Source of the DNA: Isoetes taiwanensis
Lineage: Eukaryota; Streptophyta; Lycopodiopsida; Isoetales; Isoetaceae
Reading direction: 5' to 3'
NCBI GenBank assembly: GCA_021234155.1
Contig: JAJEKV010000038.1
Coordinates: 9,758,092 to 9,822,091 of the forward strand
DNA length: 64,000 bases
Position numbers and translations under genes: made by a program. Each line of letters begins with the position of its first letter. The stretch's first letter is position 1. Shown one piece after another: positions 19,563 to 30,989 of this stretch. The notes beneath the pieces were generated by a model that worked only from the letters and a program-made list of their open reading frames with translations, was not told the origin of the DNA and searched no databases.

Positions 19563-21029
19563 ATGATAGAAATTGAAACCTGATTTTGAAACACTCACAT
19601 GTCTAGGCTGGCTTGGTAGAAAAAGGCCAGCAGTATTTTAATCTAATGAAAGAATATGGTATCGTGTTAACAGAGGATCACTATATCTCCATGGTGGATA
19701 TGCTTGCACCGTGGGGAAAGTTGCATGAAAAAGAGAAATTGCTTAAAACTGCATGCATCATTACTCACTGTTAGCTGCTTATGAATGCAAGAGTTGGACA
19801 GATGCAGAGCTGTGGTGTGAAAAGGCCTTTTGTCAGGAGCCATCATTTAGCAGATTTAACTAAGTTTGAAAATAGGCTTTAGTTTTGAATGTTTTAATGT
19901 CCACATCTGTGACATTGAGTCATACATGTGGTTCAATATGACAGTGGCACACAATGCTTTTCTGACGAACACACTGCAATGACAAGCTCACAGATTATGG
20001 CATTGACACATACAAATTTCTTAATAAGCCTATAGATTATTGTATTCATACTTTGCAGCTGTCTTCAACAACTATTCATGTGCTCTTTAATCCATTCTCA
20101 TTAAGTATCTGGGACGTCAAGTGCAAATTTGTTGAATTTGTGCGATAGCATTGGAGGTAGACAACATTGGAAGTAATTACAATTTCAAGTTTACAATGCA
20201 ATCTGGAGCAATAGTTCTGGAGCAATAGTTCTGACTTCAAACACAACATTCACTGCCCCATCTCTGCAATTAATTGGGATGGAATTTGTTGAATTTGTGC
20301 GATAGCATTAGAGGTAATTACAATTTCAAGTTTACAATGCAATCTGGAGCAATGTTTCTGACTTCAAACACAACATTCACTGCCCCATCCCTGCAATTAA
20401 TTGGGATGGTGTTCATCTGAAAGGAGCCTTTACCTAAATTTTTGCTACTTGCTCCATTGATATTTTTTGGAATATGCGCATAGCCACATTTATTATCAAG
20501 CCATTTTTTAGGCTTACTATGAGAGATGGAGGTTGCAAACTGTTTCTTAATGCTATGTTGGTTCTCACTCTCCGAATAACAATCAACTCTAATTTTCAAA
20601 TGTTGCTTATAATTTGCAATGCTAAAAGAATATTCACTACTCAAAATATTGGGAATTAAACAATATTGTTATATGTTAGGCATTCTAGACGTGATATGAG
20701 GCCTTTCATCCCATTCTTAACTTTAGCTTTGATTTTGCTCAACATATATTTGCAAGAATTCCCATTCAAGATGCCATATATGGACTCTATCATATGCCAC
20801 CTCATATATTTATAGAATATTCTATGTACCACCTATTTTTGTGTTTTATTCTGTGTACAACCTACTTCTCAAGTCCTTTTGCAATTTCCAAAGATAAACT
20901 ATACTTCTCAATTCTTTCTTCAGATTTTCAAGATAAACTATATTCTTTCTTCAAATTTTGAAGATAAAGTTGGATTATGATTGCATGTTTTTCTCATTGC
21001 AAGCAAAATATTTACAGGCTCCCAACTTG
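19563..21029. other. No gene recognised; one minus-strand open frame
   Basis: AT-rich. A minus-strand frame at 20,318-20,644 (includes NLGKGSFQMNTIPINCRDG and VVFEVRNIAPDC) reads like protein but I do not recognise it. Short repeats of TTCTTTCTTCAxATTTT and AAGATAAACTAT occur at 20,890-20,965. Confidence 0.35.
20127..20410. repeat. Tandem duplication, about 157 bp unit
   Basis: The block from TTGTTGAATTTGTGCGATAG to CTGCAATTAATTGGGATGG is present at about 20,128-20,283 and again at 20,285-20,409. The second copy lacks about 30 bp. Within the first copy TTCTGGAGCAATAG is itself doubled. The second copy overlaps the 3' half of the minus-strand open frame at 20.3-20.6 kb. Confidence 0.75.
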
Positions 21030-21057
21030 GCCCAGCAACGCTGGGCGCCATTACTAG
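21030..21057 (+). repeat. Plus-strand Helitron 3' terminus
   Basis: Hairpin GCCCAGCAACGCTGGGC (21,030-21,046) followed by GCCATTA and CTAG (21,054-21,057), then T. It is the only terminus of this family on the plus strand. I could not find the partner TC end upstream. It lies about 60 bp past the 3' end of the WAK-like pseudogene (which runs on the minus strand), so an element has inserted beside that gene. Confidence 0.75.
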
Positions 21058-21119
21058 TTTTTCATAAAATTTCGAACCCTCAATTGCTCCTTCCTTTGCA
21101 TAGCAGTAACAATGTCTTG

Positions 21120-23174
21120 TCACGTTGTAGAGGGACACTGATGCCATATCAGGCCATCACAGTCAGCCATCACAGTAAGTAGAGATGACGAATGATGAGA
21201 CGTCAAATTGAAAGCTGTTGCAGAGCTATTTGAGTGAGATCTACCACCTTTTCCGACTCTGGATGGTCCTTTGATTTTACGCAGCTCTTCCAAAACTTGC
21301 TTCATGCAGGGTCTATCCTCCCTTCTAGTAGCCAAGCATTCAAGGGCAACATCACCAACAGCTTTTATGCTTACAAGAATCTCTGGATTGATAGAAGCTT
21401 GCAAGTTGGGATCCAAAATCTGGAGAAGCATTCCTTTCCCAATAATTGGAATTGCATATATACTCAGGTTGGCGTCTCGATTAAGTCGATTGAAGTCAAT
21501 GGGTCTCTGGCCAGTGATTAATTCCAGCAAAACTACTCCGAAGCTATATACGTCACTCTTTTCTGTCAGCTGAAAGGTCTCATAGTATTCTGGATCTAAA
21601 TACCCAGGAGTTCCACGGATCAGAGTCGAAACATGTGTGGCATCAGCAGGAACAAGACGAGAGACTCCAAAATCGGCCACTTTAGCCATGAATCTGTCAT
21701 CTAGAAGTATGTTGGCAGATTTGACATCCCTGTGGTAAATTGGGGGTCCAAGTATGCCAGAGCTTCGGCAGTTTCCAGTGCAATTTGAAGCCTTATATCC
21801 CAACTAAGGCCTCCATTTTTGAGTTTTCCATGCAAGTGATCAAATAAAGTTCCATTGGAGACATATTCGTAGATTAAAAGCTGACCACCTCTTTGAGCAC
21901 AGCAGCCAAGCAATTTGACAAGGTTGCGATGATTCACCTGTGACAAAATGGTTACCTCGTTCACAAAAGTGTCTATGCTTTGCTCGCTGGTTTGGTTGGA
22001 TCGCTTGATGGCCACCACAGTGCCGTCTTGAAGGGTGCCTTTGTAAACAGTGCCGAATCCGCCAGCGCCAAGCTTCAGATCAGCGGAGAAGGAATTGGTG
22101 GCCTTTGCCATCTCCGCATAGCTGTATAGCTTTGCACTTTCTCGTCCGTGATGTGAAGTGATGATCTCTTGGAGATTCTTCAGCTGGGCACTGCTCGGAG
22201 AGTCTTCCCTCTCGTTTTTCTTCCATTTCCAATAATATACCCCCAAACCCAACACCAGCACCACAACACAACCACAACCACTGAAACACCTGAATTTACC
22301 CCTTCCAAAAGACTCGTAATTTTTTTTTTTACATTCTTACACTTGCTTCATCTATCTCAGAATCATAAGAGATTGCACAACAATAATTCATTCATCACAG
22401 ATCGACATTACTTAGCTTACCAACACAACTTAGTAAAGCACTGAATTTGACTTAACTTACCCACTACGGCAGCCGTCTTGGAGTTGGATTTTTTTGTGCC
22501 TTTGCAAACTGCATCTGAAAGCGCAGCATGATTGTCAGACTTAGTTTATGAATCAGATTTTAAACATTTACACTCACCTGAGTCTAGGTTCCATTGAATT
22601 ATTAGGATTTTATCACAAGAGGCATTAGCACCGGCTAGTTTCTAGTTTGCGGCCCCCCCCCCTGTCCCGGTAAACACGACGGCCTGCAGCAAGTCTTTTT
22701 GTCGCGACATGAATCCTTTGCAGCATGAATTCTTTGTCGCGCGACATGGTTGATTGCTTTGTTGGTGGTTTTGTTGTAGAATCAAGAACAGTTTTTTTGT
22801 CTTCTTCCGCCTGTTCTGTAGTATTCACCTGCTGCATGCCGTAGTGTTCACCGGGACAGGGGGGCGCAAACTAGAAGTCCAGCACCTAGAAAATCCTTCC
22901 AGTTACTGTCGAATTTGGCACAATCGCTCTCCTTCACACTGATTTGTTTTTTGGAATAGTCGATGTCAGTCACGATATGGTCGTTGATGAGCATAGTCCC
23001 ATTTTGGCATTGCAAACGATAACTGGAGAGTCCTTCGCAGCTTTTATTTGAATCTAAACTGAAGGGATAACAAATGCGAAAGTGATTGCACTCCGGAGAT
23101 GCACAAGTAGCAGCTGAAGAAAGAGGAAGAAGTGAGAAGATGAAAAGAGGGAGGAATAAAAGAAGGCAAGGCAT
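21120..23174 (-). pseudogene. WAK-like receptor kinase, pseudogene copy 1
   Basis: Exon 1 (from 23,174) encodes a signal peptide and a GUB_WAK-type pectin-binding domain: CASPECNHFRICYPFSL, CEGLSSYRLQCQNGT and ISVKESDCAKF. An intron (GTAAG at 22,460 to CAG at 22,290) leads to a transmembrane segment and a protein kinase: [52 protein letters not shown] and [19 protein letters not shown]. Intact relatives sense cell-wall pectin at the plasma membrane. This copy is dead. A small TIR element (22,640-22,876) splits exon 1. Compared with copy 2 it has a 5-bp insertion in the membrane segment (near 22,265) and a 13-bp deletion just before the HRD motif (near 21,750), each shifting the frame. It also lacks about 57 bp near the C-terminus. 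Copy 2 is at 35.1-37.5 kb. Confidence 0.85.
22640..22876. mobile_element. Small TIR element (237 bp) inside WAK-like pseudogene 1
   Basis: The ends are inverted repeats of about 45 bp, beginning TTCTAGTTTGCG then a run of C and CTGTCCCGGT. The right end is the complement, ACCGGGACAGG, a G-run and CGCAAACTAGAA. The sequence is absent from the matching place in WAK-like copy 2 (near 37,150), which shows it is an insertion. The flanks (AGCACCGGCTAG on the left, CAGCACCTAG on the right) may be a damaged target duplication of 9-10 bp. No coding capacity. A Mutator-like MITE is possible but unproven. Confidence 0.75.
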
Positions 23175-24607
23175 GGCACAATATCACAGTTGGGTCGCTG
23201 CTATTTCCAGTGGTGCATTCTCAGGCGCCCACGTTGCCTGCCGATTTCAAGGAATCCTATTTCCATTCTTCATTCATCACCAAGAAATCATAGTAAATTA
23301 TGATCATAGAAACCGGATCTTGCGCTCCCCAACTGTGATATTGTAAGAGGGTAGCGCAATTGTAAGAGGTTCCTTGCATTGCAGATGTATTGTCACGATG
23401 GGATCTTTGTGCTCTAGAAGACTTGCCACTTAGTGCATTTGTATGTGAATATGCTGGAGAAACTATTACTTACCCTTTGCTCCTCGGATACTAATTGGTT
23501 AGGTAAGATTGCATTTTTTGTTTTTTTTTTTCTTGTTTTGAAAATGGCTCCAATATCTGTTGCAAAGGTGGTCTGCAGCAGCTGCATATTGGCTATTATG
23601 CAAAAGAATTCTGCTTGTATTCTTATTGTTTTGTTTTTCAGCTCTACAAATTGAAATTAGTTGTTGGACAAAATGCTTTAAATGTTGCAAGGTTTAGGTA
23701 ATGTCCTCATTTTATGTCTCATACAAGTTCCGAAATGATTGAAATTCAAACTTCACATTTATTATAGGGTCTTTGTTAGCTGAAGGGTGACTCTCATTTT
23801 AAATGTGTACTCATTTGAGAAGTTTAAATAGGAACTGACATTTGTTCTTGTCCAAGTGTCATGATACAAGCTTGGTGGATGTTTCAAGTGTCATGATACA
23901 AGCTTGGTGGATGTTTCCATTTATGTAATGCCTAGTGGACTTCATTTGGGTTCGATTCCCAAAAGGCAATCAAGATATTCAATTACAATTTAGAAATAGC
24001 AGAAATTCAATCACGGTTTAGAAATAGAATGAATCAGGATGAGCTATTCTTTAAGTTTTCTATGCTTCTTGTTTTTGTCTTAATCCAATGCATTGTTTCA
24101 TTAAAACTACAATAGGAAAAACATGTCTTATTGTATGGAAAACAATGTGTGGTTGCATTACAACTAATGAAAATAACACGTGGACAATTGAAGGAAAACT
24201 ATGCCATAAAATGCGTTGTTTTTGGGCAAAAATCACATCTAAAAATTATGCGTTGTTTTTTCTTTTGAGCGAAAAATTACAGATGTGTTTTACGCATTAT
24301 TTTTGTCTAAAAACCATGGTAAAAATCGCGCATAAAATTATGTGTTGTTTTTGTCTAAAAACCATGCCAAAAAACCACACCAAAGACCACACCAGAAAAC
24401 CACACCAAAAAAGTACGCGTTGTTTCTAGCATTTTCGGAATAATAATATGCATGATCTTTATGTGTTGTTTTTTTGCAAAGAAGACAGCAAAAAACTACA
24501 CATGGAGCAAATTTTGGGGTTATAGTGAAATGTTCGCGGTAGTTTCGGTCCCCGCGATAAATTTCTTGTACAGTAGGATAAATTTTTTGTATATAAGTTG
24601 GCTCTTA
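23175..24607. other. Intergenic; 31-bp tandem repeat and C/A-rich repeats
   Basis: No supported gene. At 23,858-23,922 a 31-bp unit with TCATGATACAAGCTTGGTGG is present twice in tandem. From about 24,085 to 24,500 the DNA consists of short words such as AAAACCATGCC, AACCACACC and GTTGTTTTT in loose repetition, similar in character to the repeats at 37.6-38.6 kb and 48.96-49.68 kb. Confidence 0.5.
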
Positions 24608-24921
24608 TCCCCCTTAAACCCCCTTTGGTTTGGGTGCATATTCACACGGGGGGTTACTGGGCAACGAGAGCTGTCAGATGGGCATATTTGCCCTTTATTC
24701 CAAGATCTGGACCGTACATAGCGATCCTCGTTTGTGGGGTATGCATGTACAAGTTTTTGTATACTATATATTAAGGTTTACAAAATACTATAAGGTTTAA
24801 AAGAATGTACTTAATGGTGTTAATTTTGTACATGTATTATAAATATATTTTTGGAGCTCTCGCTGCCCTACGTAACCCCCCGTGTGAATATGCACCCAAA
24901 CCAAAGGGGGTTTAAGGGGGA
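24608..24921. mobile_element. TIR element with about 65-bp inverted termini, copy 1
   Basis: Left terminus TCCCCCTTAAACCCCCTTTG at 24,608 continues through GGTTTGGGTGCATATTCACA to GAGAGCT at 24,672. The right terminus (24,855-24,921) is its complement, ending AAACCCCC as GGGGGTTTAAGGGGGA. The roughly 180 bp between them are AT-rich with no coding. I found no clear target duplication. A copy of the interior and right terminus, without the left terminus, is at 30.99-31.25 kb. Confidence 0.75.
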
Positions 24922-25070
24922 TTTTAATTTAAATGTGTTAAATGTAATGGTTTGTGTTAATAATGTTAATGGTAGTTGTGTGTTGATTGTTATATTAAAA
25001 AAAAATTTGGGCCCTTCGGGCCCTAACTAAAGCAAACATAAGTAAACTTTATGGGCCTAAATATTAATTA
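24663..25070. repeat. Dispersed duplicated segment (partner at 30.99-31.40 kb)
   Basis: From GAGAGCTGTC through the right arm of the TIR element, then GTTAATGGTAGTTGTGTGTT and the hairpin GGGCCCTTCGGGCCC (25,010-25,024) to about 25,070. The same order is found at 30,990-31,400 with a few percent change. The similarity continues about 150 bp beyond the TIR element, so the duplicated unit is larger than that element. Confidence 0.75.
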
Positions 25071-25689
25071 CTAAAAAGCATAATAATATCAAGACAGACA
25101 ACAAAAATCATGTAAACTATTGGCCATTGCATGCATTAAGAGCAATGCATGGTCTTTGCCCATTGCATGCAACATTAATAGCTTGTCATGTCTGCACAAG
25201 CTAGCTTATTCGTAGTCTCAATATTGGGAACACAAAATTATGTGTACAGAGGAGCAAATGCAATGCACCATTCACTCGATCATTTTAGAAATACATTGCA
25301 CTAGTTTTGCATAAGGAATAAAAAAGTACAACTAGAGATTCTTACTTAAGGTAGGAGCATAGAGCATAATGTTATCTCAATTTTTACGCATTGCATACCA
25401 AGGGCACTCAAATATATTAAAAAAATACTTTGTTATAAAGTGTGTAAAGCTTGAAGAGAATCATGAATCGAAGTCTTTAACATGCAACAAATAACTACTT
25501 ACCCCCGAATGAGTAGGAAATTTTGAAGTATTGATGGGGCATCTAAAAACCATGCAACAACAATTTATAAGAGGAGTCTTTGGTAGAATCTTGGAAGCCC
25601 AAAATCCAAAGAGGGAGTCATATAGCACCAACATCGACATATTATGTTTCTTTGGAATAGATGATGTCTTTGCTTGAAGGTTCTCATGT
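25071..25689. other. No gene seen
   Basis: AT-rich sequence without recognisable coding. GCATTGCATGCA-type words recur around 25,125-25,170. The 3' tail of the PPR pseudogene reading frame (to 25,461) shows no PPR motifs. Confidence 0.35.
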
Positions 25690-26222
25690 TTATAAGCTAT
25701 CATAGCATTAAATGAAATGTCCTTTTGAGGCATTTCTTTGAAAACGTTTATGTGCCTCATCCATGTGTCAGTTGAAAGATGCAAGTGATGATGACGATAC
25801 TCCAAGACACGGCATTTGGGTTTAGGCATCTCTTTGAAGAGCTTCAATGCACTGTTTCCTACTTATGAGCATAAGCTCCAATAACAATATTCCATGAAGA
25901 GGCATCATGCGAGGAGGCATTTCATGGATCAATGTTAATGACTTCCTAAGCTGTCATAACGAAGATAAGCTGATAGCATAGAGTTGCAAGAAACCACATC
26001 TGGATTGGGCAATAGTTAAAATAACTTCACTGCTTCTTCCACTTTGCCAGCTTCACTATAGACCCACATCATAATATTCCACGAGGAAATATTCCTCTCA
26101 TGCAAATGATCAAACACATTCCTTGCGTCCTTCACAGCACCACATTTACAACTAACATCCTGCAACAGTATGAGGCAGAATACATGTTCTGCTTCAACAG
26201 ATGAAAAGTTAGAGCATCGCAA
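25690..26222 (-). pseudogene. PLS-class pentatricopeptide repeat (PPR) pseudogene
   Basis: On the minus strand 26,222-26,016 reads KCGAVKDARNVFDHLHERNI, SSWNIMMWVYSEAGKVEEAV and KLF. Further repeats follow in shifting frames: PNPDVVSCNSMLSAYLRYDS, RDASSWNIVIGAYAH-like text, ALKLFKEMPKPK, NAVSWSIVI, NVFKEMPQKDISFNAMIA. These are successive 31-36-residue P, L and S type PPR motifs of organelle RNA-binding proteins. Intact members have more than 500 residues; about 170 remain, with several stops and at least three frame changes. No E or DYW domain is visible. Confidence 0.8.
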
Positions 26223-26619
26223 ATAAAACCTTCACATCATCATAAATTCACGAATCTGCTTCAATCCACGAATTTGGCGCGCTTTGCTTGGAGTTTTTAC
26301 CTTAAATACAAGGAGACGGATAACAAGTTTTGCAAGTCAGGCCCTGGTAGCATCACAAATCCGGTTATTCGGACTGCTTCAATCCACGAATGCTCATGCC
26401 TGGCATTGAGTCCTTGCCCTAAACCCTTCAATATATGAGACTTTAATCCAAAAACAAGCAATTCGAATGCAAAACAAAGAGTTTGGAGCTATGAACATTG
26501 AACAAAACAGGCTAACTTATGAAATATTGATATGGAAGAAAAAACTAAGTACCTGATGAAATCCAGGCTCCTTGGTAAGTGGAACTCCTAGCTCTGATAT
26601 GCCAAACAAGTAAGGGTAT
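26223..26619. other. No gene recognised
   Basis: TGCTTCAATCCACGAAT is present twice (about 26,261 and 26,376), marking a short degenerate duplication. No coding recognised. Confidence 0.35.
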
Positions 26620-27087
26620 CTATGCAAACAAGAATTCTGCATTTTTTCCAGAGCCATTGCAAGAGGATAACTGATAGGCTCCAAAAATTACCCCGGATCC
26701 AACGGCAGAAAGAACGTCCACATGGCATTCGATACTGCTACAATTGACTGTTAGCCTATATGGGAAGCTTCTGGAAGCGGAAAGGGTCTCAAAGGAACCT
26801 AGAAAAAAAGAGTCCGGCAGCTCCTTTTCTTCCTCCTCCGCTGCCCCGAAGTAAAAATTAAAGCATGTCTTACCTCTTGCCGCATCTGCACTCCGGATGG
26901 GCCGTTGATCAAGCAATCTTAGCAGAAGAGGAACGCGCCGTAGTAATCCGTTTTGGCCACGATTGGGACGAAACTCCGCCTCCACCATATGCCTTATTGT
27001 AAGATAAGAAAAATGCAAGTTCTCGGTATGGCTTTCAGAATTAGATCCAATGTAGTAGAGCTTCCGGAACCCTAATATTAACCACAA
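26620..27087 (-). CDS. Hypothetical open frame, 155 codons
   Basis: A minus-strand open frame that uses varied amino acids and is unlike the low-complexity frames elsewhere. It contains MVEAEFRPNRGQNGLLRRVP, RPIRSADAARGKTCFNFYFG, AAEEEEKELPDSFFLG and LSAVGSGVIFGAYQ. The internal Met of MVEAEF (at about 26,989) is an alternative start. It could be a first exon of an unrecognised gene, or the 5' part of the gene whose PPR relic lies downstream on the same strand. I cannot assign a family, and it may be non-coding. Confidence 0.3.
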   Translation of the reverse strand: MWLILGFRKLYYIGSNSESHTENLHFSYLTIRHMVEAEFRPNRGQNGLLRRVPLLLRLLDQRPIRSADAARGKTCFNFYFGAAEEEEKELPDSFFLGSFETLSASRSFPYRLTVNCSSIECHVDVLSAVGSGVIFGAYQLSSCNGSGKNAEFLFA

Positions 27088-27129
27088 ACCTGATATTAAC
27101 TTAAGATCTGAAACCTAAACTAAAAAACC

Positions 27130-27310
27130 ATGCAAACAATAAAAGCCCCACAACCACACGGTTTTCCCTCTTCTTTAAAATCAATGGCTAACAAATGGGT
27201 GCACTCTAGAAATACCGTTTAGTATGTCCACGTGAATACGCCCATGAAATCATATGAAAACCATGTCAAAAAGCGTATAAAATCACAAAAAAAAAATCCC
27301 CTGTTATAAT
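27130..27310. repeat. Dispersed repeat shared with 33.14-33.29 kb
   Basis: GGTGCACTCTAGA, then CATGAAATC and GAAAACC, then AAAAGCGTA and ATGCTACATATTG occur in the same order and spacing at about 27,195-27,325 and 33,165-33,292. Both copies lie just upstream of minus-strand open frames, so this may be a duplicated gene-flank segment. Confidence 0.55.
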
Positions 27311-27869
27311 GCTACATATTGGAACGGCCGTCAGTTTTGCACCGCCAACATAGACCAGACGTCTGACAATGTTAGCATTTGTTTATGGCTCAAATCTAAA
27401 CCTAAAATGGTCCGTTCCGACAATGCAAAGCTCATATGGCATCCCAATATGCCGCTGAAAGCGGAAAAACGCAGTCTGTTTGCAGGTTTTGCGTGGTGCA
27501 TTTGGAATTCCATTGATGATTCATTCCTTGCATGGCGTTGATCCACGATTTACCCTTGTGGTGCATTTATTTTCCATATTTGGAATGATCATTAGCCATT
27601 TTAGATGTTTTTTCAGGTTTTATGCTTCATATTTATTGTTGTGCTCGCGGATTTGTGACATGCAATCACTTTTCCCCCCAACAAAAGCTTTCCATCCTAC
27701 CTATAAACGCTGCAGATACATTTTTATAGAAGATTGCTCTTGTGGCATGCTATCTAACCACATGATCATTCATTTCGAATTTAGAGTTGGCAAGATCTCA
27801 AATTTTCCCTCTCTTTTACTACATTTCCCTTTCCTTGGGAGCTATATAAGGTTTCCTCACAGTTCAAGA

Positions 27870-28145
27870 TTTTGCTGGTTCCTGTTTGCATCATCTCCCT
27901 TTCCAATCTTCCATTTGATACCATGCTCTTCAGACGTCTTAGGAAGCATCCTTTGCATGCTAAAGCTGCTTCCAATGCTCCTGCTGAACATGCTCATGAT
28001 TTCCAACTGTGCCTCAATGGCCTTGAAGAAGAGTGAATTCCAAAGACAAGGAAAAGAAAATTAAGGAGCAGAAACAGATGGAAAAAGAGGAAAAGCAGAA
28101 GGAAAGAGAGGCTATAAGGGAGAAAAGAGGCAAGGGAAGATTAAG
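27870..28145 (+). other. Possible exon with a Lys/Glu-rich coiled-coil-like segment
   Basis: Frame pieces read MLFRRLRKHPLHAKAASNAP, AEHAHDFQLCLNGLEEE and, in another frame, KDKEKKIKEQKQMEKEEKQK then EREAIREKRGKGRLR, ending at 28,145 near a GTATAAG that could be a donor. KEKE-rich helices of this kind occur in chromatin assembly factor 1 large subunits and many other proteins, so no family can be assigned. A single-base frame change is needed to join the two parts. Confidence 0.3.
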
Positions 28146-28784
28146 GTATAAGTTTACTCTGTTATATTGAATTTTAATGCAATCTGCATCTTTGAAATGC
28201 TAATTTATACTACAATGCAGGTTACAAAGGCGTCCAGGAAATTCATCAAGTTGCCAACAATTGCAATAGACACTGGACGTGGACGTCCAGAGAGGGGTTG
28301 CATGCATCCATAGAGGGGTTGCATGCATCCCTAAGAGGTTGCATGCATGCATGGAGGGCTGCTAGCTATAAAGAGGCTCGGGGGAGAGCTCAAGGGGCAT
28401 TCAGTTTTCTGTGCTGAGCTCGTGGTTGGGTGGTGAGTATAGCTAGCACGTCATTTGTGCGTTTCAACAATGATCCAGCAGAAGATGGCGATCAGTTGCT
28501 GTTGAATTGCCCATTGAAAATGTTGATAACTGTTTTCCTGAACTCATGTAGGGCTTTCAAGATGAGCAACATGAATTTAACTTGCTGCTTGATAGCACAG
28601 CAAATGACAAGAACAATGTTACACAAATTAATTGTAGTTTAGAAGCCACCCATGAATTAAACCATGGGAGCCTATTGTCTGAGTTGTGTGATACACCAGC
28701 TAAAAGTTTTGTAGATTTATAAATTCTTTGTATCTACAAGATTTGTTACGATTTTGAAAAGGGAAATGGTGTATTGAGCTAATT

Positions 28785-29080
28785 GTAGCCTTCTGTTTAA
28801 TGTTTTTATAGAATTTGAATGCTTTGATCTTCACCAACTCTATAAAGGATTGCAAGTTGTAATTTCATTATGTTATGTCTTTGAAGTATCTACTAATGCT
28901 CGATCTCTGTGATGCTCTGAGCTCGATCTCTGTGATGCTAAGTGTAGCCTTCTATTTACTGTTTTTGTAGAATTTGAATGTTATGTTCTTCATCAACTCT
29001 ATAACAAGATTTTGAGTTGCTATTTCATTATGTTATGTCTTTGAAGTGTGTACTAATGCTCGATCTCTATGATGCAGGTT
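28785..29080. repeat. Tandem duplication, about 155-bp unit
   Basis: TGTAGCCTTCTxTTTA through GAATTTGAATG, CAACTCTATAA, TTTCATTATGTTATGTCTTT and TACTAATGCTCGATCTCTxT occurs at about 28,786-28,914 and 28,943-29,076. CGATCTCTGTGATGC is additionally repeated at the junction. Confidence 0.75.
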
Positions 29081-30989
29081 TGATTGCTGGAACTTGGTGG
29101 TAATTCAACACCAATTGGGGTTCAATCCTCCTAAATCAAGTTCTGTTTGTTTGTATCATTAGAAAAAATATGGGGTCTCAAATGGTCCCAATATGGAAAT
29201 TCAAAAAATACACGTCAGCTTTTTGCTATAGCCAATGAGAGATAGTGTCCTTTGTTTCTAATGCATATTACATGGCAAGGCTATACTTCCCTTTTTTAAA
29301 CTTGGCATCCACATGTCTATTTTTTTTATGACCATTGCCAAATCTACTGAAGGATACTCGAATCTTTCAATATTTCTTGAGATTCTAAAACCCCAAAAAT
29401 ATGTCTCGATTCTTGTCCGCCACATTTTCTCGAACCAAGTGATGCGATGATACCCATTCCCAATCGAACCTATTCCTATTCTCTATATCCCTTTCCTAGA
29501 TGCAGCCAGAATGATCTCATTACTGGATGCAAGCCAGGATTATCTTGAACCATTTCTTTCTCCGTCTCCATCTTTTTTATGCCTCTCTTTCTACTTTTTC
29601 TCCGTTATGGCAAGCTTTGAGGTTTGCATGACTATGGAAGCTCATCCTGGTAACTTTTCCTTTGACGCTTTATGTTTTTTGGATTTTACATATATTTTTC
29701 CTATGCCTTTTGTAGATTCTGTTTCCTTTTAGATTGATCTTAAGCAATGATAATATTTCTGCAGAGAAGTCATCCAGCTCAAAATATATCTAAGGTGTAT
29801 ATTGTGAATAGTGATCCTACGTTCTAGTGGAGATTCTGGAGATAGCTATAATGCTCAAAGTATTGCAAGAGATTCTTTTCGAGTAGGTTAAACAGAGAAA
29901 TTTCTAATGAGTGGAAGGAATTTTTTTTCCCTTTTATTTTCGCAGATCTAATGGTAATACAGGTTCAACTCCTGAAATTGTGTTTGGGATCTGCTATTAT
30001 AGGGTGCCATTGTATCTGCATACGTTGATAGCTAAAAGTGGTTTTCAGGATCAACATTATCATACGGTCCACTTTGAATCCATTCATAGATTTTCCACAT
30101 AATACCTTTTGAATATGGTATGATCATCCTATCATAAAGCAGGCTTCCTGATATTGCATTTTTTGGGATTCTTTGTTCTTATTTTAACTTTGTGCAAATA
30201 GGAAGAACCACCCGTTTGTTGCAATACATAAAACATGCAACAACTAGCATATTGAAGAAGATTAATGCTCTCTGCACTGCTCATTCTAACTATAGTTTTT
30301 CAGTCTGCATTGCTCCCCATCCTACTCCTGCTCTACATTTTTGTGATGTTCCACATTCTCTCTGCCCAAGCAAGGAACTGCTTTGTCTCTCCAAAATAGG
30401 CATGAAATGGTTGATCTGATATGTTTGATAGTTCTGTTTCATGTAACAGTTAAATTGTCTGTTAAAACTTTTCTCAAGACGGCTGGTCAGAAGGGACATG
30501 ATACTTGTTAACTGGTCAACGATGAAAACTTTCATGGCTCGTTGGCCCTTTGTACTGATTAAAAAACTGTGAAAGGATTGGCTGAAGTGGATCATTTCTC
30601 TTAGATCTCAAACGTTTAAGTGTTCCTTATCTAACAAAGCACTTGAGCAGAGACGTAGCCTTCCAGGGACATCTATCTGCTAGTGTTTTAAGGAGCAATC
30701 ATGATGCATACTATATTACTCTAGTGTATTTTGAACTAAGGTATTTATGCAGATTTTTATGGTTCTTGAGCACCTGAAAGATCAGACTTTTCTTTATTCT
30801 GTTTCTCTCATAATAGCTGCCTTGTCAAATGCATTAGAATCTGACTGCTTAAAAAAATGAGAAAGCTCGAATGAATAAAGGAGTGTGATACAAGACTTTT
30901 CTAGATTTATGGAAAGCTTGACTGTGCTATATAGGCTGCATTTGACGACGGGTTTAAATGATATGCAACTTCCTGTGTAAATTTACTTT
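29081..30989. other. Intergenic DNA, no recognised gene
   Basis: Several short open frames on both strands, none with recognised motifs. At 29,158-29,200 a stretch with AATATGGGGTCTCAAATGG has an inverted partner at 34,312-34,352 (GACCCCATATTTTCTCTAAT). The two may be the ends of a roughly 5.2-kb element that would include the TM9SF pseudogene; this is weak. Confidence 0.35.

Noticed and set aside
23930-23975. tRNA gene suggested by TTGGGTTCGATTCCCAA, a perfect T-arm
   Set aside because: There is no room for the D and anticodon arms: the possible A-box is only about 15 bases away, and the acceptor stem pairs for only five or six bases. At most it is a decayed tRNA-like or SINE fragment.
24608-24921. 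Helitron ending at the GGGCCCTTCGGGCCC hairpin near 25,020
   Set aside because: The hairpin is followed by CTAA in both copies, but similarity continues past it and no matching TC start was found, so a Helitron end is not supported.
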